Assembly (NCBI RefSeq): GCF_037023145.1
Contig: NZ_CP146091.1
Span: forward strand, 1,860,001-1,924,000
DNA length: 64,000 bases
Direction of reading: 5' to 3'
From: Ralstonia sp. RRA
GTDB lineage: Bacteria; Pseudomonadota; Gammaproteobacteria; Burkholderiales; Burkholderiaceae
Shown in pieces: positions 1 through 11,297 of the stretch (the stretch's first letter is position 1; each line of letters starts with the position of its first letter). The notes beneath the pieces are model-generated. The model saw only the letters and a list, made by a program, of their open reading frames with translations. It was not told the origin of the DNA and did no database searches. The position numbers and the translations under genes were made by a program.

Positions 1-659
<659 letters not shown>

Positions 660-660
<1 letters not shown>

Positions 661-1178
661 TGGCCCGCAACGTCGAGATCAAGGCGCGTGTACGCGACGT
701 GGCAGCGCTGCTGGAACGCGCCGCGGCCATCGCCGATTCAGGCCCTGAGCGCATCGATCAAGACGACACCTTCTTCGCCTGCGCGAATGGGCGCCTGAAG
801 CTGCGGCAGTTCTCGCCCGAGCGCGGTGATCTGATCCACTACTTCCGCGCCGACAGCGCCGGCCCGTGCGTGTCCAGCTACAACATCGTGCCGACCAACG
901 CGCCCGATGCGCTGCGTGACACGCTGGCCGCTGCCATCGGTACCGCCGGCCGCGTCATCAAGGTGCGACAGCTGTATCTCGCCGGCCAGACGCGCATTCA
1001 TGTGGATACCGTCAAAGACCTCGGTGATTTCGTCGAACTCGAAGTCGTGCTGCGCGATGACCAATCCGAAGACGACGGCGTAGCCATCGCCCATCAACTG
1101 ATGCACGCCCTCGGCATTGCCGAAACCGACTTGCTCGACGTTGCCTACGTCGACCTGCTGGCTGCCAAACAACACTGA
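660..1178 (+). CDS. CYTH-domain protein (class IV adenylate cyclase / triphosphatase fold)
   Basis: This is a 172-residue protein whose ATG overlaps the dapE stop. The N-terminus NVEIKAR matches the ExK signature that opens the triphosphate tunnel of CYTH proteins. Further strands carry the expected charged pairs: DTFF, RLKLR, an FVELEV strand, and a C-terminal LLDVAYVDLL with the late tyrosine. CYTH enzymes bind triphosphates with a divalent metal; known activities are class IV adenylate cyclase, thiamine-triphosphatase and inorganic triphosphatase. Which one applies cannot be decided from sequence alone. The context (dapE upstream, prmB downstream) gives no pathway link. The alternative is a phosphatase with no cyclase activity, which is common for short stand-alone CYTH proteins. 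Confidence 0.8.
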
Positions 1179-1185
1179 GCCAAAC

Positions 1186-2088
1186 ATGACCTCCCACACT
1201 CTCCCCGCCTCCCACCCGTTCACCACGGTGCGCGATCTGCTGCGCTACGCCGTGTCGCGCTTCACTGCTGCTGGCCTCGTCTTCGGCCATGGCAGCGAGA
1301 ACGCCTACGACGAAGCTGCCTACCTGCTCCTGCACACGCTGCACCTGCCGATCGACACGCTGGAGCCGTTCATGGACGCGCGCCTGCTGCCCGAGGAGGT
1401 GGCCGCCGTGCTGAAGGTGATCGAGCGCCGCGCCGTCGACCGCGTGCCCGCCGCGTACATCACACACGAGGCGTTCATGCACGGCATGCGCTTCTACGTG
1501 GACGAACGCGTGATCGTGCCGCGCAGCTTCATCGGCGAATTGCTGGAAGAAGGCTTGGAACCGTGGCTCGACCAGGAAGACGGTCCGACCGACGTGCTGG
1601 AGCTGTGCACCGGCTCCGGCTGCCTGTCGATCCTTGCGGCGCTGCAATGGCCCAATGCGACGATCGATGCGGTGGACCTGTCGCCGGATGCGCTGGTGGT
1701 GGCCAATCGCAATGTCGACGAATACAAGCTGGAAGACCGCATCCGCCTGCACGAAGGCGATCTGTATGCGCCGCTGCCGCCGGGCGTGCACTACGACGTG
1801 ATCCTGACGAACCCGCCGTATGTGAACGAAACCTCGATGCAGGCGCTGCCGCCGGAGTACCTCGCCGAGCCGCGCATGGCTTTGGCCGGCGGCAATGACG
1901 GCATGGACATCGTGCGCCGCATCCTGGCTGATGCCCCGCGCCACCTGAAGCCGCACGGCGTGCTGGTGGTGGAGATCGGCAATGAGCGCGAGAACGTCGA
2001 AGCGGCGTTCCCGGATCTGGACTTGGTTTGGCTGCCGACCAGCGCTGGCGAAGACCAAGTCTTCTTGGTCACGCGCGAGGCGCTATAA
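1186..2088 (+). CDS. prmB: Ribosomal protein L3 glutamine N5-methyltransferase PrmB
   Basis: This 300-residue protein belongs to the PrmB/HemK family and methylates a glutamine side chain of ribosomal protein uL3 using S-adenosylmethionine. It has the N-terminal helical substrate-recognition domain (about residues 1-95), the SAM-binding loop ELCTGSGCL near residue 140, an acidic residue after strand 2 (AVDLSPDA), and the catalytic NPPYVNE motif at about residue 209, diagnostic for glutamine methyltransferases. Length and the LPPEYLAEPRMALAGG segment fit PrmB better than PrmC. The start is the ATG 7 bases after the CYTH stop; longer in-frame extensions run into the CYTH gene. Confidence 0.93.
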   Translation: MTSHTLPASHPFTTVRDLLRYAVSRFTAAGLVFGHGSENAYDEAAYLLLHTLHLPIDTLEPFMDARLLPEEVAAVLKVIERRAVDRVPAAYITHEAFMHGMRFYVDERVIVPRSFIGELLEEGLEPWLDQEDGPTDVLELCTGSGCLSILAALQWPNATIDAVDLSPDALVVANRNVDEYKLEDRIRLHEGDLYAPLPPGVHYDVILTNPPYVNETSMQALPPEYLAEPRMALAGGNDGMDIVRRILADAPRHLKPHGVLVVEIGNERENVEAAFPDLDLVWLPTSAGEDQVFLVTREAL

Positions 2089-2091
2089 GCG

Positions 2092-2335
2092 CGCGGCGTT
2101 CCGGACTCGATATTTCAGGTTCGGAACCCGCTGTTTGAGGTTCAGGAACACCAGACGCCGGGCTCTACGCTCGGCGTTTTGCGTTCCAGACGCCGTGGTT
2201 GAGGTTCCGGACTCGGTGCATAGGGTTCTGACCCTTCAGGGGCTGCGTTTGGAACCTCGCATTCCCCACTCGGGGCTCCGTGACTGCTGTTCAGAAGCTC
2301 ACGTTCGGCGTTCGGAACGCAGCGCGTCGAGTGCA
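2092..2335. repeat. Degenerate short repeats in the prmB downstream spacer
   Basis: The spacer after prmB is built from degenerate copies of a GGTTCnGGA-type unit. Examples are TTCAGGTTCGGAACC near 2114, TTGAGGTTCAGGAAC near 2135 and TTGAGGTTCCGGACT near 2199. GTTCCGGACTCG occurs identically at 2098-2109 and 2204-2215, and CCAGACGCCG at 2151-2160 and 2186-2195. Further shorter GTTC/GAAC pairs continue to about 2330, some in inverted orientation. I see no convincing gene on either strand. The origin is unknown; degraded tandem duplication is the simplest reading. Confidence 0.45.
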
Positions 2336-2369
2336 ACAGTCAGAGGAAGCCGGCGTTGCCGCGCTGGCG

Positions 2370-2734
2370 TCAGGACCGAACCTCGTCGCACGCGTCTTTC
2401 ACGACGCAGATGGAAAACCGCTTATCGAATACCTGGCCGCTTGGGCAGTGGTCGAAGACCGCTTGCAATTGGGCGTCGCAGGTAGCGTACGCCGTGGTGC
2501 AGTTGGTGCGCACGGGTTGCTTGGGGCCGCGGTTGGTGCCGTCGTCGACCATGAAGCGGGCAGATGGCGCGGGGCATTTGAAATCGGCGGCGGCCTTGGC
2601 CAGGGCGGCGGCGGCTTTTTCGGCTTTGGTGGTCTGCGGTGTGGGGGGCTGGACGGGGATGGGCGGCGGTCGCAGGCCGTTACCGTTACTGCTAGCGCAC
2701 ACAGCAGTGTGGTGAGTGTGAGTGCGCGGGTCAT
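2370..2734 (-). pseudogene. Small lipoprotein gene with chitin-binding-like cysteine domain, apparent frameshift
   Basis: An ATG at 2734 behind a good ribosome site (GGAG, 6 bases upstream) opens a textbook lipoprotein signal: positive N-terminus, hydrophobic LLCALAVTV, and lipobox VTAC with Cys 21. In that frame the protein then turns into low-complexity Pro/Arg. The plausible mature domain lies in the -1 frame (2702-2370): a PPTPQTT linker, an Ala/Lys-rich helix, then a module with six cysteines ending CPSGQVFDKRFSIC, similar in spacing to peritrophin-A/CBM14 chitin-binding modules. One extra base near 2670 would join the two. Either the gene is disrupted, or there is a sequencing error, or the frame change is programmed. 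Family assignment of the domain is tentative. Confidence 0.55.
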
Positions 2735-2824
2735 GGGGGGCTCCTTCGGGGTTGGATACCCTGAAGTTTACGCTGGGGTGCGCGTTTGTGGTCCATCCCT
2801 TGTTTCGTCCCCTGCCGGGGCCGA

Positions 2825-2990
2825 CCTACTTTCTTTGTCTTGCCAAAGAAAGGTAGGCAAAGAAAGGCGCGCCCGAGATGGCGACTTCCCCTTGAATTTA
2901 TGTAACCGTGCGGAGGCGGGGAAAACTCGCTTCGCTCAGACAGTTCCCCGCCTTGTTTCCGCCCGCTTACAGAAATTCAAGGCGCCATCT
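2825..2990. repeat. Compound hairpin element (probable dispersed intergenic repeat)
   Basis: Two nested structures occur back to back. The first is a hairpin at 2825-2857: CCTACTTTCTTTG pairs with CAAAGAAAGGTAGG around a 6-base loop, and CAAAGAAAGG recurs directly at 2858-2867. The second spans 2876-2990: the outer arm (2876-2904, AGATGGCG..TTGAATTT.TGTA) pairs with 2968-2990, and an inner arm GCGGAGGCGGGGAA (2910-2923) pairs with 2944-2962, leaving a loop of about 20 bases with CTCGCTTCGCTCAG. The stretch 2735-3054 contains no gene I can support. The structure suggests a multi-copy extragenic palindromic element; copy number cannot be judged from one window. Confidence 0.6.
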
Positions 2991-3054
2991 AGGGCAGGTA
3001 CGGCCAAACCGTCTGGGTGCGTGGGTTGGCGCTATAGCTCGCGCTGCGTCTTTC

Positions 3055-3870
3055 TCAACGCAGCATCGCCGACATGGCGGAGAGGCTGTTGAGCATGCGC
3101 ACGGCGTGTTCGACGGAATCCGCTGCGAAACGCAGCATCGTTCCATCCACGCGTTCCAACGCGGGCCATTGGCAGAACAGGTCGGCCAGTGCGGGCGTTT
3201 GCGTTTGCAGGCGGCACACGATGGGCGCCTGGATGCGCAGCGGCATGCTGAAGTGGCCGCGCTGCACGGTAGCCTTTACGGCCGCATAGATCGCTTCGCA
3301 CGACTGCTCGGGCGAGAGCGATGTCCCTGCGTTTTGCCCTTCTGCCTGCTTGGTCTCGACAAACGTAGTGTGCGGCAGCAGCGGCTTGGTCTCTTTGATG
3401 AAGACGTCGTCGCCGCTGGCCACGGCCACGGGCACGCCGCGTTCGCCGGCCAGGGCGCCGTAGAGGCCTGCCTCGCCCAATTCCTGCTCGTTAAACCAGA
3501 CGCGCGTGAACGCGAAGCTGTTGATGGTGTGCGCCAGCACACCACGGCTGCCGGCACGGGCGTGGTAGCCGATCATGCAGACCGCATTGCAGCCATCCAC
3601 GCCGGCCATCATGCTCAGGTAACGCGGTTTGCCGAGCACGAAGCGCGCGCGGCGGTCGATCGAATCGGGGATGAGGTTGCGGAAGCCGCCGTGCGAATCG
3701 TTGACGAGGACTTCCGTCGCGCCACCGTCGAAGGCACCGCGTACAGCGGCGTCGGCTTCGGCGGTCATCCAGCGGCGGGCGCGTTCGTATTCGGCATTAC
3801 CGGCGCGCGTCTGCTCGGGGTGGAACACGTTGGCGACGCCTTCAATGTCGGCGGAAATCAGGATTCGCAT
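3055..3870 (-). CDS. M55-family D-aminopeptidase (DppA type)
   Basis: This is a 271-residue zinc D-aminopeptidase of MEROPS family M55, the family of Bacillus subtilis DppA, which removes N-terminal D-amino acids from short peptides such as D-Ala-D-Ala. Visible marks are the N-terminal metal motif SADIEG, the NDSHGG loop, MIGYHA with a metal histidine, and the SGDD and ETK segments. I chose the ATG at 3870 because the family starts directly at this strand; a TTG at 3882 overlapping the upstream stop is an alternative. It is the last gene of the peptide-import operon, so it probably processes imported peptides in the cytoplasm. Confidence 0.88.
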   Translation of the reverse strand: MRILISADIEGVANVFHPEQTRAGNAEYERARRWMTAEADAAVRGAFDGGATEVLVNDSHGGFRNLIPDSIDRRARFVLGKPRYLSMMAGVDGCNAVCMIGYHARAGSRGVLAHTINSFAFTRVWFNEQELGEAGLYGALAGERGVPVAVASGDDVFIKETKPLLPHTTFVETKQAEGQNAGTSLSPEQSCEAIYAAVKATVQRGHFSMPLRIQAPIVCRLQTQTPALADLFCQWPALERVDGTMLRFAADSVEHAVRMLNSLSAMSAMLR

Positions 3871-3878
3871 TTGGTGGG

Positions 3879-4904
3879 TCAAATCAGTTCGGTCAATGCG
3901 CGGCGCGTGTTGCCGTCGCGGCCGGTGACGGCTTCGGCATGGAACAGCGCGTGCACGATGGCTTGTTCCACGCTGTCGGCGGCGGCTTGGAACAGCGGGT
4001 CGAGATGCGATTCGTGTGTCATGGCGAGGGCCGGCATCGCACGCGTGCCCTGGTGCGGCACGGTGTAGGCCGTGGAGAACGCCAGTGCGATATCGCCGCT
4101 GCCGTGGCCGTAGACGGAGCCGGTGCGTGCCAGGCCCGCACCTGCGCGCAAGGCGAGGCGACGCAACTGGCGCGCGTCGAGCGGCGCGTCGGTGGCGAGC
4201 AGCATGATGATCGAGCCCTTCTCTGGCTCGGGTGCGCGGGCAGCCAAGGCCTTCGCCAGCTCCGCGCCGATATGGCGTCCTGCCAGCGTCAGGTTTCCTG
4301 TCACGCCAAAGTTGGAGAGCACGAGCGCACCGACTGTACGTTGCGTGCCGTCAGCCAGCAGCACCACGCGTGAGGCGGACCCGATACCGCCTTTTACGCC
4401 GAACGATGACATCCCCCGCCCTGCACCAACCGCGCCCTGCTCGAACGTCTCGGCAGCAGCGGCATACGCGGCCTCGTAGTGCACGTCCTGCACGGCAAAC
4501 GCCTGCAGGTCATTCAGAAAGCCGTCATTGCACTCGAAGACGAGCGGATTGACGGTGGACCATGCGCGACCGATCTGCGGATTGGCCGCGACAGCTTGGC
4601 GGATCTGCGCTTGCGCCACGGCGCCCACGGCAAACGTGTTGGTCAGCGCGATGGGCGTTTCCAGCACGCCCAGCTCTTCCACCTGCACGAGGCCGACACT
4701 CTTGCCGAAGCCGTTGATGACCGCGCATGCGGCCGGCACCTTGTCGACGAACGGGTCGCCGGCATGCGGGCGTACCACGGTCACGCCGGTCTGGATGTCG
4801 CCGCCGGCAATCGTGGCGTGGCCAACGGTGACGCCCGTCACATCCGTGATGCTGTTACGCGGCCCGGCCGGCAGTGCGCCGATGGTGGGAAGACTGATGG
4901 ACAT
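3879..4904 (-). CDS. S58-family (DmpA-like) aminopeptidase
   Basis: This protein of about 341 residues belongs to peptidase family S58 (DmpA/BapA), Ntn-type enzymes that self-cleave into alpha and beta chains and release N-terminal L-, D- or beta-amino acids. Diagnostic parts are the opening NSITDVTGVTVGH, GKSVGLVQVEELG, STVNPLVFECNDG, the GAGRGMSSFGVKGGIG stretch, VLSNFG, and the processing site in PEKGSIIMLLATDAPL, where cleavage before Ser makes the nucleophile. The start is uncertain: ATG 4904 or ATG 4913 directly after the gsiD stop; neither has a strong ribosome site. It overlaps or abuts the M55 gene, so the two peptidases are probably made together. Confidence 0.88.
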   Translation of the reverse strand: MSISLPTIGALPAGPRNSITDVTGVTVGHATIAGGDIQTGVTVVRPHAGDPFVDKVPAACAVINGFGKSVGLVQVEELGVLETPIALTNTFAVGAVAQAQIRQAVAANPQIGRAWSTVNPLVFECNDGFLNDLQAFAVQDVHYEAAYAAAAETFEQGAVGAGRGMSSFGVKGGIGSASRVVLLADGTQRTVGALVLSNFGVTGNLTLAGRHIGAELAKALAARAPEPEKGSIIMLLATDAPLDARQLRRLALRAGAGLARTGSVYGHGSGDIALAFSTAYTVPHQGTRAMPALAMTHESHLDPLFQAAADSVEQAIVHALFHAEAVTGRDGNTRRALTELI

Positions 4905-4914
4905 CCGCAACATC

Positions 4915-5814
4915 TCAACGACGGTCGATCTTCGGGTCCAGCGCGTCACGCAGGCCGTCGCCGAGCAGGTTGAACGCCAGCACGGTCAGGAAGATGGCCA
5001 GGCTCGGGAAGATCGCCACGTGCGGCGCCGTCACCATGTCGGCACGCGCTTCGTTGAGCATCGCGCCCCACTCCGGCGTGGGCGGCTGTGCGCCCAGGCC
5101 CAGGAACGAGAGGCTGGCGGCGGTGATGATCGACGTACCGATCCGCATCGAGAAATACACGACGATGGACGAGATCGTGCCCGGCAGGATGTGCCGCATG
5201 ATGATCGTCCAGTCCGACGCGCCAATGCTGCGTGCGGCCTCTACATACGTCAGGTGCTTGAGCATGAGCGTGTTGCCGCGCACCAGCCGTGCAAACGCCG
5301 GGATGCTGAACACCGCCACGGCAAAGATCACGTTGATCATGCCGTTGCCCAAAATGGCCACGATGCCGATCGCCAGCAGAATGCCCGGGAAGGCGAACAG
5401 CACGTCGGAGATGCGCATGACGATGCGGTCCCACCAGCCTTCGTAGTAGCCGGCCAGCAGGCCCAGTACGGTGCCGATGATCGCGCCGATGATGACCGAC
5501 ACGAAGCCCGCTTCCAGCGAGATGCGCGTGCCCATCAGGATGCGGCTGAAGATGTCACGGCCGAGCGAATCGACGCCGAACCAGTGCTGTGCCGACGGGC
5601 CTGCGTTGAGCGCGTCATAGTCGAAATAGTTCTCCGGATCGAACGGCACGATGTGCGGCGCGAGGATGGCGATCAACGCCAGCGCGATCACGAACACACC
5701 GGCGCCCATCGCCAGATGCTGCTTGCGGAACTTGCGCCAGAACTCCGTCCACGGGGTGCGGACAGGTTCGGTGGCGGCTTGCGCGGCGATTGCCGGATTG
5801 GATGCCTGCGTCAT
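4915..5814 (-). CDS. gsiD: Peptide/glutathione ABC transporter permease GsiD
   Basis: This 299-residue inner-membrane permease belongs to the DppC/OppC/GsiD family. It has an N-terminal cytoplasmic tail, a first membrane helix near residues 38-58 ([14 protein letters not shown]), the extracytoplasmic segment [15 protein letters not shown] typical of DppC-type subunits, and about five further helices. The EAA loop appears as [22 protein letters not shown], the contact to the ATPase. It pairs with GsiC encoded immediately upstream. The glutathione assignment rests on the operon (iaaA-gsiABCD order); general dipeptide or oligopeptide substrates remain possible. Confidence 0.9.
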   Translation of the reverse strand: MTQASNPAIAAQAATEPVRTPWTEFWRKFRKQHLAMGAGVFVIALALIAILAPHIVPFDPENYFDYDALNAGPSAQHWFGVDSLGRDIFSRILMGTRISLEAGFVSVIIGAIIGTVLGLLAGYYEGWWDRIVMRISDVLFAFPGILLAIGIVAILGNGMINVIFAVAVFSIPAFARLVRGNTLMLKHLTYVEAARSIGASDWTIIMRHILPGTISSIVVYFSMRIGTSIITAASLSFLGLGAQPPTPEWGAMLNEARADMVTAPHVAIFPSLAIFLTVLAFNLLGDGLRDALDPKIDRR

Positions 5815-5824
5815 GGTGGCCCCC

Positions 5825-6748
5825 TTACTTCTTGTAGCGGATGGTCGGGTTGATCACGGTGTACAGCATGTCCACCACCAGGTTGATCAGGATGAACTCC
5901 AGCGAGAACAGCAGCACCTCGGCCTGGATGACCGGGTAGTCGCGCATCTCCACTGCGTCCACCAGCAGGCGCCCGAGGCCCGGCCAGTTGAACACCTTTT
6001 CCACCACGATCGAGCCGCCCAGCAGGAAGCCGAACTGCAAGCCCATCATGGTCACCACCGGGATCATCGCGTTGCGCAGGCAATGCTTGATGACCACCAC
6101 CGTCTCGCGCACGCCCTTGGCACGGGCGGTGCGCACGAAATCTTCCTGCAGCACTTCGACAAACGAGGCGCGGGTGAAGCGCGCCATCACGGCGGCCACT
6201 GCGGCGCCCAGCGTGAGAGACGGCAGGACGTAGTGTTTCCAGGTATCCGCGCCGATGGACGGCAGCCAACCGAGCTGCACGGAGAACACCTCCATCAGCA
6301 GCATGCCCAGCGCGAAGGCAGGAAACGAGATGCCGGACACGGCAAGCGTCATGCCCAGGCGGTCCGGCCATTTGTTGCGCCACACGGCAGAGGTAATGCC
6401 GATCACCATGCCAAAAATCACCGCCCACACCATGCTGGCGATCGTTAGGTTCAGCGTGGGCCAAAAGCGTTCGCCGATCTCTTCGCTCACCGGACGCTTG
6501 CTCCGCAGCGACGAACCGAACTCGCCGCGCACGGCGTTGGTGAAAAAGCGCACGAACTGCTCGGGCATCGGCTTGTCCAGGCCCAGGTCGCGGCGCACGA
6601 GGTCAACGGTCGCCTCGTCGGCTTCGGGGCCGGCAGCCAGGCGCGCAGGATCCCCCGGCAGCAGGTGCACGAACAGGAACACCAGCACCGCCACAATCAG
6701 CAGTGTCGGGATCACGCCCAGCACACGTTTTACGAAGTAGTTCAGCAT
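5825..6748 (-). CDS. gsiC: Peptide/glutathione ABC transporter permease GsiC
   Basis: This is a 307-residue permease of the DppB/OppB/GsiC family. It starts with the characteristic first helix ([21 protein letters not shown]), followed by [13 protein letters not shown], the conserved periplasmic signature of these subunits. About six transmembrane helices are visible, with the EAA motif in [25 protein letters not shown]. It forms the translocation pore with GsiD, whose start lies only 10 bases downstream, so the pair is cotranscribed. Its own start has little Shine-Dalgarno sequence. Confidence 0.9.
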   Translation of the reverse strand: MLNYFVKRVLGVIPTLLIVAVLVFLFVHLLPGDPARLAAGPEADEATVDLVRRDLGLDKPMPEQFVRFFTNAVRGEFGSSLRSKRPVSEEIGERFWPTLNLTIASMVWAVIFGMVIGITSAVWRNKWPDRLGMTLAVSGISFPAFALGMLLMEVFSVQLGWLPSIGADTWKHYVLPSLTLGAAVAAVMARFTRASFVEVLQEDFVRTARAKGVRETVVVIKHCLRNAMIPVVTMMGLQFGFLLGGSIVVEKVFNWPGLGRLLVDAVEMRDYPVIQAEVLLFSLEFILINLVVDMLYTVINPTIRYKK

Positions 6749-6820
6749 GGCAAATCCACCACAGACGGCAATTCAATGGCCCGCGCACAGGCTGCACGCG
6801 GGCCGGTACAGCATTGAGGC

Positions 6821-8374
6821 TTACTGCTTGATGTCGATGTCGTCAAAGCTGAACGAAGCGTCCGGTGCGACATACACACCCGACAGGCGCTTGGAACGCG
6901 CGTAGACGATCTTCTCGGTCACCAGGAAGGCCCAGGGTGCGTCTTCCCAGATGCGCTTCTGTGCGTCGGTGTAGAGCTTGGTCTTCTCGGCTCGGTCGGT
7001 GGTGCGCAAGGCGCCGGCAATGTCCGCATCCACCTCGTCGTTCTTGTAGTACGCCGTGTTCAACTGCTTGGGCGGCATCGATTCCGAGGCCAGCAGCGGA
7101 CGCAGCGCCCAGTCGGACTCCCCCGTCGAAGACGACCAGCCCATGTAGTACATGCGCACGCCAGCGTCTTCCGGCTTCTGCACGCTCTCGACCTTCTCGA
7201 CGCGTTGGCCGGCTTCCAGCGCCTGCACCTGCGCCTTGATGCCAACCTGCGCCAGCTGCTGCTGCACGAACTGGATGATCTTCTGCGCCGTCGTGTGGTT
7301 GTAGGCCGACCACAACTGCGTTTCGAAACCGTTCGGGTAGCCCGCTTCCTTCAGCAGTTCTTTCGCCTTGGCCGGGTTGTACGGCCACGGGCCCAGCTTG
7401 GTGGCGTAGTCGACGCCTTGCGGCACCACACCATCCTGCGGCACGGCGTAGCCCGAGAACGCTACCTTGGTCAGCGCATCCTTGTTGATGGCGTAGTTGA
7501 TCGCCTGGCGCACCTTCGGGTTGTCGAACGGCTTCACGCGCGTGTTGAACGTGATGTAGCGCTGGATGATCGACGGCGCCGCGATCAGGTCCACCTTCGG
7601 GCTGGCTTTGAGCACTGCGGCCTGCTCAAACGGAATACTGAACGCGAAATCCGCTTCGCCCGTCTGCATGACGGTGGCGCGCGTGTTGTTGTCCACCACC
7701 GGTTTCCAAGTGATGGTGTCGATCTTGGGCAAGCCGTGCTTCCAGTAGCCGTCGAATTTCTTACCCTTCAGGTAGTCGGTCTGCTTCCACTCGACAAACT
7801 CGAACGGGCCGGTACCGACCGGGTGGAAGGCGATGTCCTTGCCGTACTTCTTCAGCGCGGTGGGCGAGATCATGGCCGCCGACGGGTGGGCCAGCACGTT
7901 GATGAACGGCGAGAACGGCTCCTTGAGCGTCACGCGTGCGGTGTTGGCATCCACCACCTCGGTCTTGGCCACGCGGTTGAACAGCACAAAGCGCTTGAGC
8001 TTGTTGGCCGGATCGGTCACGCGGTCCAGGTTGGCCTTGACGGCGGTGGCGTCAAACGTGGTGCCGTCGTGGAACTTCACGCCCTTCTTCAGCTTGAACG
8101 TGTAGACGAGGCCATCCTTGCTGACTTCGTAGCTGTCGCACAGCACGTTGACCAGCTTCATGTCCTTGTCGAAGCCGAACAGGCCTTGATAGAACGACTT
8201 GGCGGCGCTGAACGATAGCGTGTCGTTGGCGTCGTACGGGTCCATCGTGGTGAAGGTCGAGTAGACCGCCATCACGGCGTCCTTGGCGGCAAAGGCCGGC
8301 ATGGTGAATGCCGCCAGGGCCAGGCCGCTGGCAACCATGGCTGCGCGCGGGCCGAAAGCAAAGCGATTGAACAT
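6821..8374 (-). CDS. gsiB: Periplasmic glutathione/peptide-binding protein GsiB
   Basis: This 517-residue solute-binding protein belongs to family 5 (SBP_bac_5). It has a Sec signal peptide with a hydrophobic core around residues 12-25 and a signal peptidase I site at AFA-AKD near residue 30. The mature protein shows family segments: [10 protein letters not shown] at the start, [20 protein letters not shown], and [14 protein letters not shown]. It delivers substrate to GsiCD. The start is secured by an excellent ribosome site (AGGAGGT, 5 bases before ATG). It lies between gsiA and gsiC with gaps of 48 and 72 bases, the usual place where extra message of a binding-protein gene is made. Confidence 0.92.
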   Translation of the reverse strand: MFNRFAFGPRAAMVASGLALAAFTMPAFAAKDAVMAVYSTFTTMDPYDANDTLSFSAAKSFYQGLFGFDKDMKLVNVLCDSYEVSKDGLVYTFKLKKGVKFHDGTTFDATAVKANLDRVTDPANKLKRFVLFNRVAKTEVVDANTARVTLKEPFSPFINVLAHPSAAMISPTALKKYGKDIAFHPVGTGPFEFVEWKQTDYLKGKKFDGYWKHGLPKIDTITWKPVVDNNTRATVMQTGEADFAFSIPFEQAAVLKASPKVDLIAAPSIIQRYITFNTRVKPFDNPKVRQAINYAINKDALTKVAFSGYAVPQDGVVPQGVDYATKLGPWPYNPAKAKELLKEAGYPNGFETQLWSAYNHTTAQKIIQFVQQQLAQVGIKAQVQALEAGQRVEKVESVQKPEDAGVRMYYMGWSSSTGESDWALRPLLASESMPPKQLNTAYYKNDEVDADIAGALRTTDRAEKTKLYTDAQKRIWEDAPWAFLVTEKIVYARSKRLSGVYVAPDASFSFDDIDIKQ

Positions 8375-8422
8375 TTCCTACCTCCTCAACAAAGATGACG
8401 TCTGACTGCGTTCTGTCTTGGG

Positions 8423-10303
<1,881 letters not shown>

Positions 10304-10317
10304 GGCAACTCTCCTGC

Positions 10318-11280
10318 TTAGCGGTAGATCGACACGACAGGCGCCTCAGCGCCGCGTGCGAACCCGCGGTACATCCCTTCGGTGTTGAACGGCAAGGCGA
10401 CGTTGCCGTGCGCATCTACGGCGATCAGGCCACCGCGGCCGTTGATGGCCATCAGCTTGCGCATGACCACGTCGTCGCTCGCATCGGCCAGCGACTTGCC
10501 GGCGTATTCCATCTGCGCGGCCACGTCATAGGCAGCCACGGCGCGGATGAACATCTCACCCGTGCCGGTGCACGACACAGCCGCCACGTTGTTGGCAAAG
10601 CAACCTGCGCCGATGATCGGCGTATCGCCCACGCGGCCAACCTTCTTGTTGGTCACACCGCCGGTGGAGGTGGCGGCTGCCAGGCGGCCTTGCGCGTCGC
10701 ATGCCACGGCGCCTACGGTACCGAACTTGCTGTCTGGGTCGATAGGCGCGTTTTCCTTTGCCATGAGCGATGCCGCGTCGTGATCGAGCAGCGCCATGCC
10801 GTCTTGCTGACGGGCACGCTGCCACTGGGCGTAGCGCGCTTCGGTGTAGTAGTAGTCGGGCTCGACGAACTCCAGCCCCTGTGCCTGCGCGAAGGCCTCC
10901 GCGCCCTCGGAGGTGAACAGCACATGCTCGCTGTGCTCCATCACGGCGCGGGCGGCCAGGATCGGGTTGCGCACGCGCTTGACGCAGGTGACTGCGCCTG
11001 CAGCCAGCGTGGCGCCATCCATGATCGACGCATCGAGTTCGTACGTACCGGCGCTGGTCAGCACCGCACCCTTGCCGGCGTTGAACAGCGGACATTCTTC
11101 AAGCAAGCGCACCGCTTCGGTCACGGCGTCGAGCGCGCTGCCGCCATCGACGAGGATGCGTTGGCCGGCTGCCAGGATGTCGTTCAACGCCTGCTGATAG
11201 GCGGCTTCCTTGTCGGCGCTCATGGCCGTGCGAGTGATGGTGCCGGCGCCACCGTGGATGGCAAGAATGGGCGTGGTCAT
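10318..11280 (-). CDS. iaaA: Isoaspartyl peptidase / L-asparaginase (Ntn hydrolase)
   Basis: This 320-residue plant-type asparaginase releases L-aspartate from beta-aspartyl dipeptides and deamidates L-asparagine. The opening AIHGGAGT, the NAGKGAVLT and ELDASIMDG segments, and the autoprocessing site are clear: cleavage before Thr 188 in [10 protein letters not shown] yields alpha and beta subunits and frees the catalytic threonine. It precedes gsiA by 14 bases, the same arrangement as E. coli iaaA-gsiABCD. In this operon it would cleave isopeptide-type bonds of imported peptides; E. coli IaaA is not known to hydrolyse glutathione efficiently. Confidence 0.93.
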   Translation of the reverse strand: MTTPILAIHGGAGTITRTAMSADKEAAYQQALNDILAAGQRILVDGGSALDAVTEAVRLLEECPLFNAGKGAVLTSAGTYELDASIMDGATLAAGAVTCVKRVRNPILAARAVMEHSEHVLFTSEGAEAFAQAQGLEFVEPDYYYTEARYAQWQRARQQDGMALLDHDAASLMAKENAPIDPDSKFGTVGAVACDAQGRLAAATSTGGVTNKKVGRVGDTPIIGAGCFANNVAAVSCTGTGEMFIRAVAAYDVAAQMEYAGKSLADASDDVVMRKLMAINGRGGLIAVDAHGNVALPFNTEGMYRGFARGAEAPVVSIYR

Positions 11281-11297
11281 GCGTGGCTCGGTGAAAA

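Noticed and set aside
738..2058. Long open frames on the minus strand across the CYTH and prmB genes
   Set aside because: They mirror the high-GC third-position pattern of the plus-strand genes, are rich in His, Gln and Arg, and carry no family motif.
2924..2943. CTCGCTTCGCTCAG loop as a possible CRISPR repeat
   Set aside because: It occurs once inside a hairpin loop; no regularly spaced repeats or cas genes are present.
2280..3092. Plus-strand open frame of 270 codons through the repeat and hairpin region
   Set aside because: It is antisense to the lipoprotein and reads through hairpin arms; composition is Gly/Arg/Val noise with no homology.
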